From NCBI GenBank assembly GCA_014804365.1, contig JAAUZX010000031.1, forward strand, positions 16,969-58,891: a stretch of DNA of 41,923 bases, read 5' to 3'. A program made the translations under genes and the position numbers. Numbering within the stretch: position 1 is the first letter of the stretch; each line of letters begins with the position of its first letter. Below the pieces are notes generated by a model. It was not told the DNA's origin. It was given only the letters and a program-made list of their open reading frames with translations, and did not search any database. This DNA is from Lachnospiraceae bacterium (lineage in GTDB: Bacteria > Bacillota > Clostridia > Lachnospirales > Lachnospiraceae). Positions 40,673 through 41,923 of the stretch are shown piece by piece.

Positions 40673-41620
40673 TTACAAATCAAGTCCTTTTGCCTCGTCA
40701 CATCCCAATATAATGTTCATACATTGAATCGCCGCGCCGGATGCACCTTTCCCTAAATTGTCAAACTGTGAGGAAATAACAATGCGATCTTCATTTCCTG
40801 TCGCATAAATCTTTAAACCATCCCAACCGGACAATCCATTTCCTGCTAAGAATCCGCTCGCTGCAATCTCATCATCCACTGTACTTACCTTAATGAACCG
40901 TTGGTTTTTGTAATACTCTGCATAATAATCATTCAGCGATTCGGGTGTTTCCTTTTTTGCCAACATATCCGCATACAATGGTACGGAAACCACCATGCCG
41001 CTATAATAGTCATCAATGATCGGTGAAAATAGCGGCGTACGCGCAAGCCCGGTGATTTTCTTCATCTCTTTCAAGTGCTTGTGCTGTTGTGTCAATGCAT
41101 ATTCTCTTCCTGACGATAATTCTTTCGGTCTGTCCTCGCATTCATAAGCCGCTATCGTTTTCTTACCGGCTCCGCTGTATCCTGAAATTGCAAAGCTGCA
41201 TACCGGATAATCATTGGGAAGAATCCCTCCTGCTATCAGAGGATACACTAAGGAGATGAATCCTGTAGCATAACATCCCGGAACCGCTACCCGCTTTCCT
41301 TTCTTAACGGCAGCTTTATGCTCATCGGACAATTCCGGGAATCCGTATGCCCATCCTTCTTCTGTCCGGTGCGCAGTAGATGCGTCGATAATTACCACAT
41401 CGTCATTCTCTATCAGTGCAACGGATTCCCTTGCCGCCTCATCCGGCAAACACAGAAAAGTTATATCTGAAGCATTAATCATTTTCTTTCTCTCATCCGG
41501 ATTTTTTCTAAGCTCCGGATCTATGTGCAATAACTCTATATCGTCACGATTTTGGAAGCGTTCATTAATCCTTAATCCTGTTGTCCCTTCGCTTCCGTCA
41601 ATAAAAACTTTTGTTTTCAT
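40673..41620 (-). CDS. argC: N-acetyl-gamma-glutamyl-phosphate reductase (short type)
   Basis: ArgC reduces N-acetyl-glutamyl-phosphate to the semialdehyde in arginine synthesis using NADPH. At 315 residues it is the shorter type-2 form. The start MKTKVFIDGSEGTTGLRINE is the NADP-binding loop, and the catalytic Cys is in VAVPGCYATGFISL. AISGYSGAGKKTIAAYE is also conserved. AAGGAGTAAATTTAT precedes the ATG at 41620. No other arg genes are in the window, and it stands beside a glycosyltransferase-like gene, so it is separated from any arginine operon here. Confidence 0.95.
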   Translation of the reverse strand: MKTKVFIDGSEGTTGLRINERFQNRDDIELLHIDPELRKNPDERKKMINASDITFLCLPDEAARESVALIENDDVVIIDASTAHRTEEGWAYGFPELSDEHKAAVKKGKRVAVPGCYATGFISLVYPLIAGGILPNDYPVCSFAISGYSGAGKKTIAAYECEDRPKELSSGREYALTQQHKHLKEMKKITGLARTPLFSPIIDDYYSGMVVSVPLYADMLAKKETPESLNDYYAEYYKNQRFIKVSTVDDEIAASGFLAGNGLSGWDGLKIYATGNEDRIVISSQFDNLGKGASGAAIQCMNIILGCDEAKGLDL

Positions 41621-41645
41621 ATAAATTTACTCCTTCGCTATCCTC

Positions 41646-41923
41646 TTATTCTTCTCTTCGCGCCGCTCTCATCGCACGAAATTTTTCTTCCAGTGATTCA
41701 ACAAACACCACACGAGCCTCCCGAATCTCCATACCACCCTGTCCGAAGTAGAATTTCAAAAAAGTAGTATTATGGAATGAGGGATTTAACTGTATTTCTT
41801 CAGTCCTCCAGTCTTGATCCGCACCGGTAAGGGATATGGTTTTCAAAATCTGTTTATCCTGAGATAGCGTAAGCGGAATCTGCGCCAGACTTCCCTGTCC
41901 GGCGATTCTGCAGACAAGCTCCA
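41646..41923 (-). CDS. Unknown protein, C-terminal ~92 residues (gene runs off the right edge)
   Basis: A minus-strand frame is open from 41923 to TAA at 41646-41648, so only the C-terminus is in view. It reads ELVCRIAGQGSLAQIPLTLS, then KTISLTGADQDWRTEEIQLN, FLKFYFGQGGMEIREARVVF and ends KFRAMRAARREE. Alternating hydrophobic residues with GQGGMEI suggest a beta-sandwich, as in carbohydrate-binding or exported domains, followed by a basic helix. There is no full family match. It is 25 bp upstream of argC in the same direction, so the two may share a transcript. Confidence 0.55.
   Translation of the reverse strand, partial: ELVCRIAGQGSLAQIPLTLSQDKQILKTISLTGADQDWRTEEIQLNPSFHNTTFLKFYFGQGGMEIREARVVFVESLEEKFRAMRAARREE

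Overview
The window looks like chromosome of a spore-forming, anaerobic, probably motile Firmicute of the Lachnospiraceae (Clostridia) type. This is inferred from gene content: a cotJABC spore-coat operon, an [FeFe]-hydrogenase-family protein, a BspA-like surface protein, a Gx-transporter/NusG domain II pair, a DUF1292 protein, DUF5662 and DUF4037 proteins, ZapA beside a U32 peptidase, and Gram-positive ribosome binding sites. I saw no phage, insertion sequence, CRISPR array, rRNA or tRNA gene. Most genes are on the minus strand.

Layout from left to right. (1) 1-3186: a partial unknown gene, then a plus-strand cyclic-di-GMP pair: a soluble chemoreceptor with a C-terminal PilZ domain, and an HD-GYP protein whose HD pair is changed to YD. 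(2) 3180-8803 (minus): zapA, U32 peptidase, FtsW/RodA-type SEDS protein and a class B penicillin-binding protein. (3) 9230-10132: an unknown coiled-coil protein (plus) behind a possible sigma-28-type promoter. (4) 10187-18475 (minus): a very large BspA-like repeat protein, NusG domain II protein, Gx transporter, ruvA and ruvB, in an order compatible with one transcript. (5) 18718-22987 (minus): hflK-hflC, then a TPR protein, a DUF4037 protein and a 53-residue membrane protein. (6) 23426-25326: histidine phosphatase (plus) facing trpS (minus) across a strong hairpin. (7) 25467-28458 (minus): a GH13 debranching-enzyme homologue that has lost two catalytic residues, a DUF5662 protein and a Cys-rich low-complexity protein. 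(8) 28774-33871: a DUF1292 gene (plus) whose end overlaps a UvrD-like helicase by 100 bp; the helicase follows gltX and the hydrogenase-like gene. (9) 34018-37093: a two-gene ABC exporter with a GldG-type fused permease. (10) 37367-38414: cotJA-cotJB-cotJC (plus). (11) 38665-41923: an AT-rich multi-pass membrane protein, argC and the C-terminus of an unknown protein.

The observations most worth following are the apparent GH13 pseudoenzyme, the YD-GYP protein paired with a PilZ chemoreceptor, two related long palindromic intergenic elements (23027-23209 and 28536-28707), and a 24-nt hairpin repeat at 10144 and 24237 with one compensatory base-pair change. Everything was read by eye; no database search was run, so family names rest on recognised motifs.
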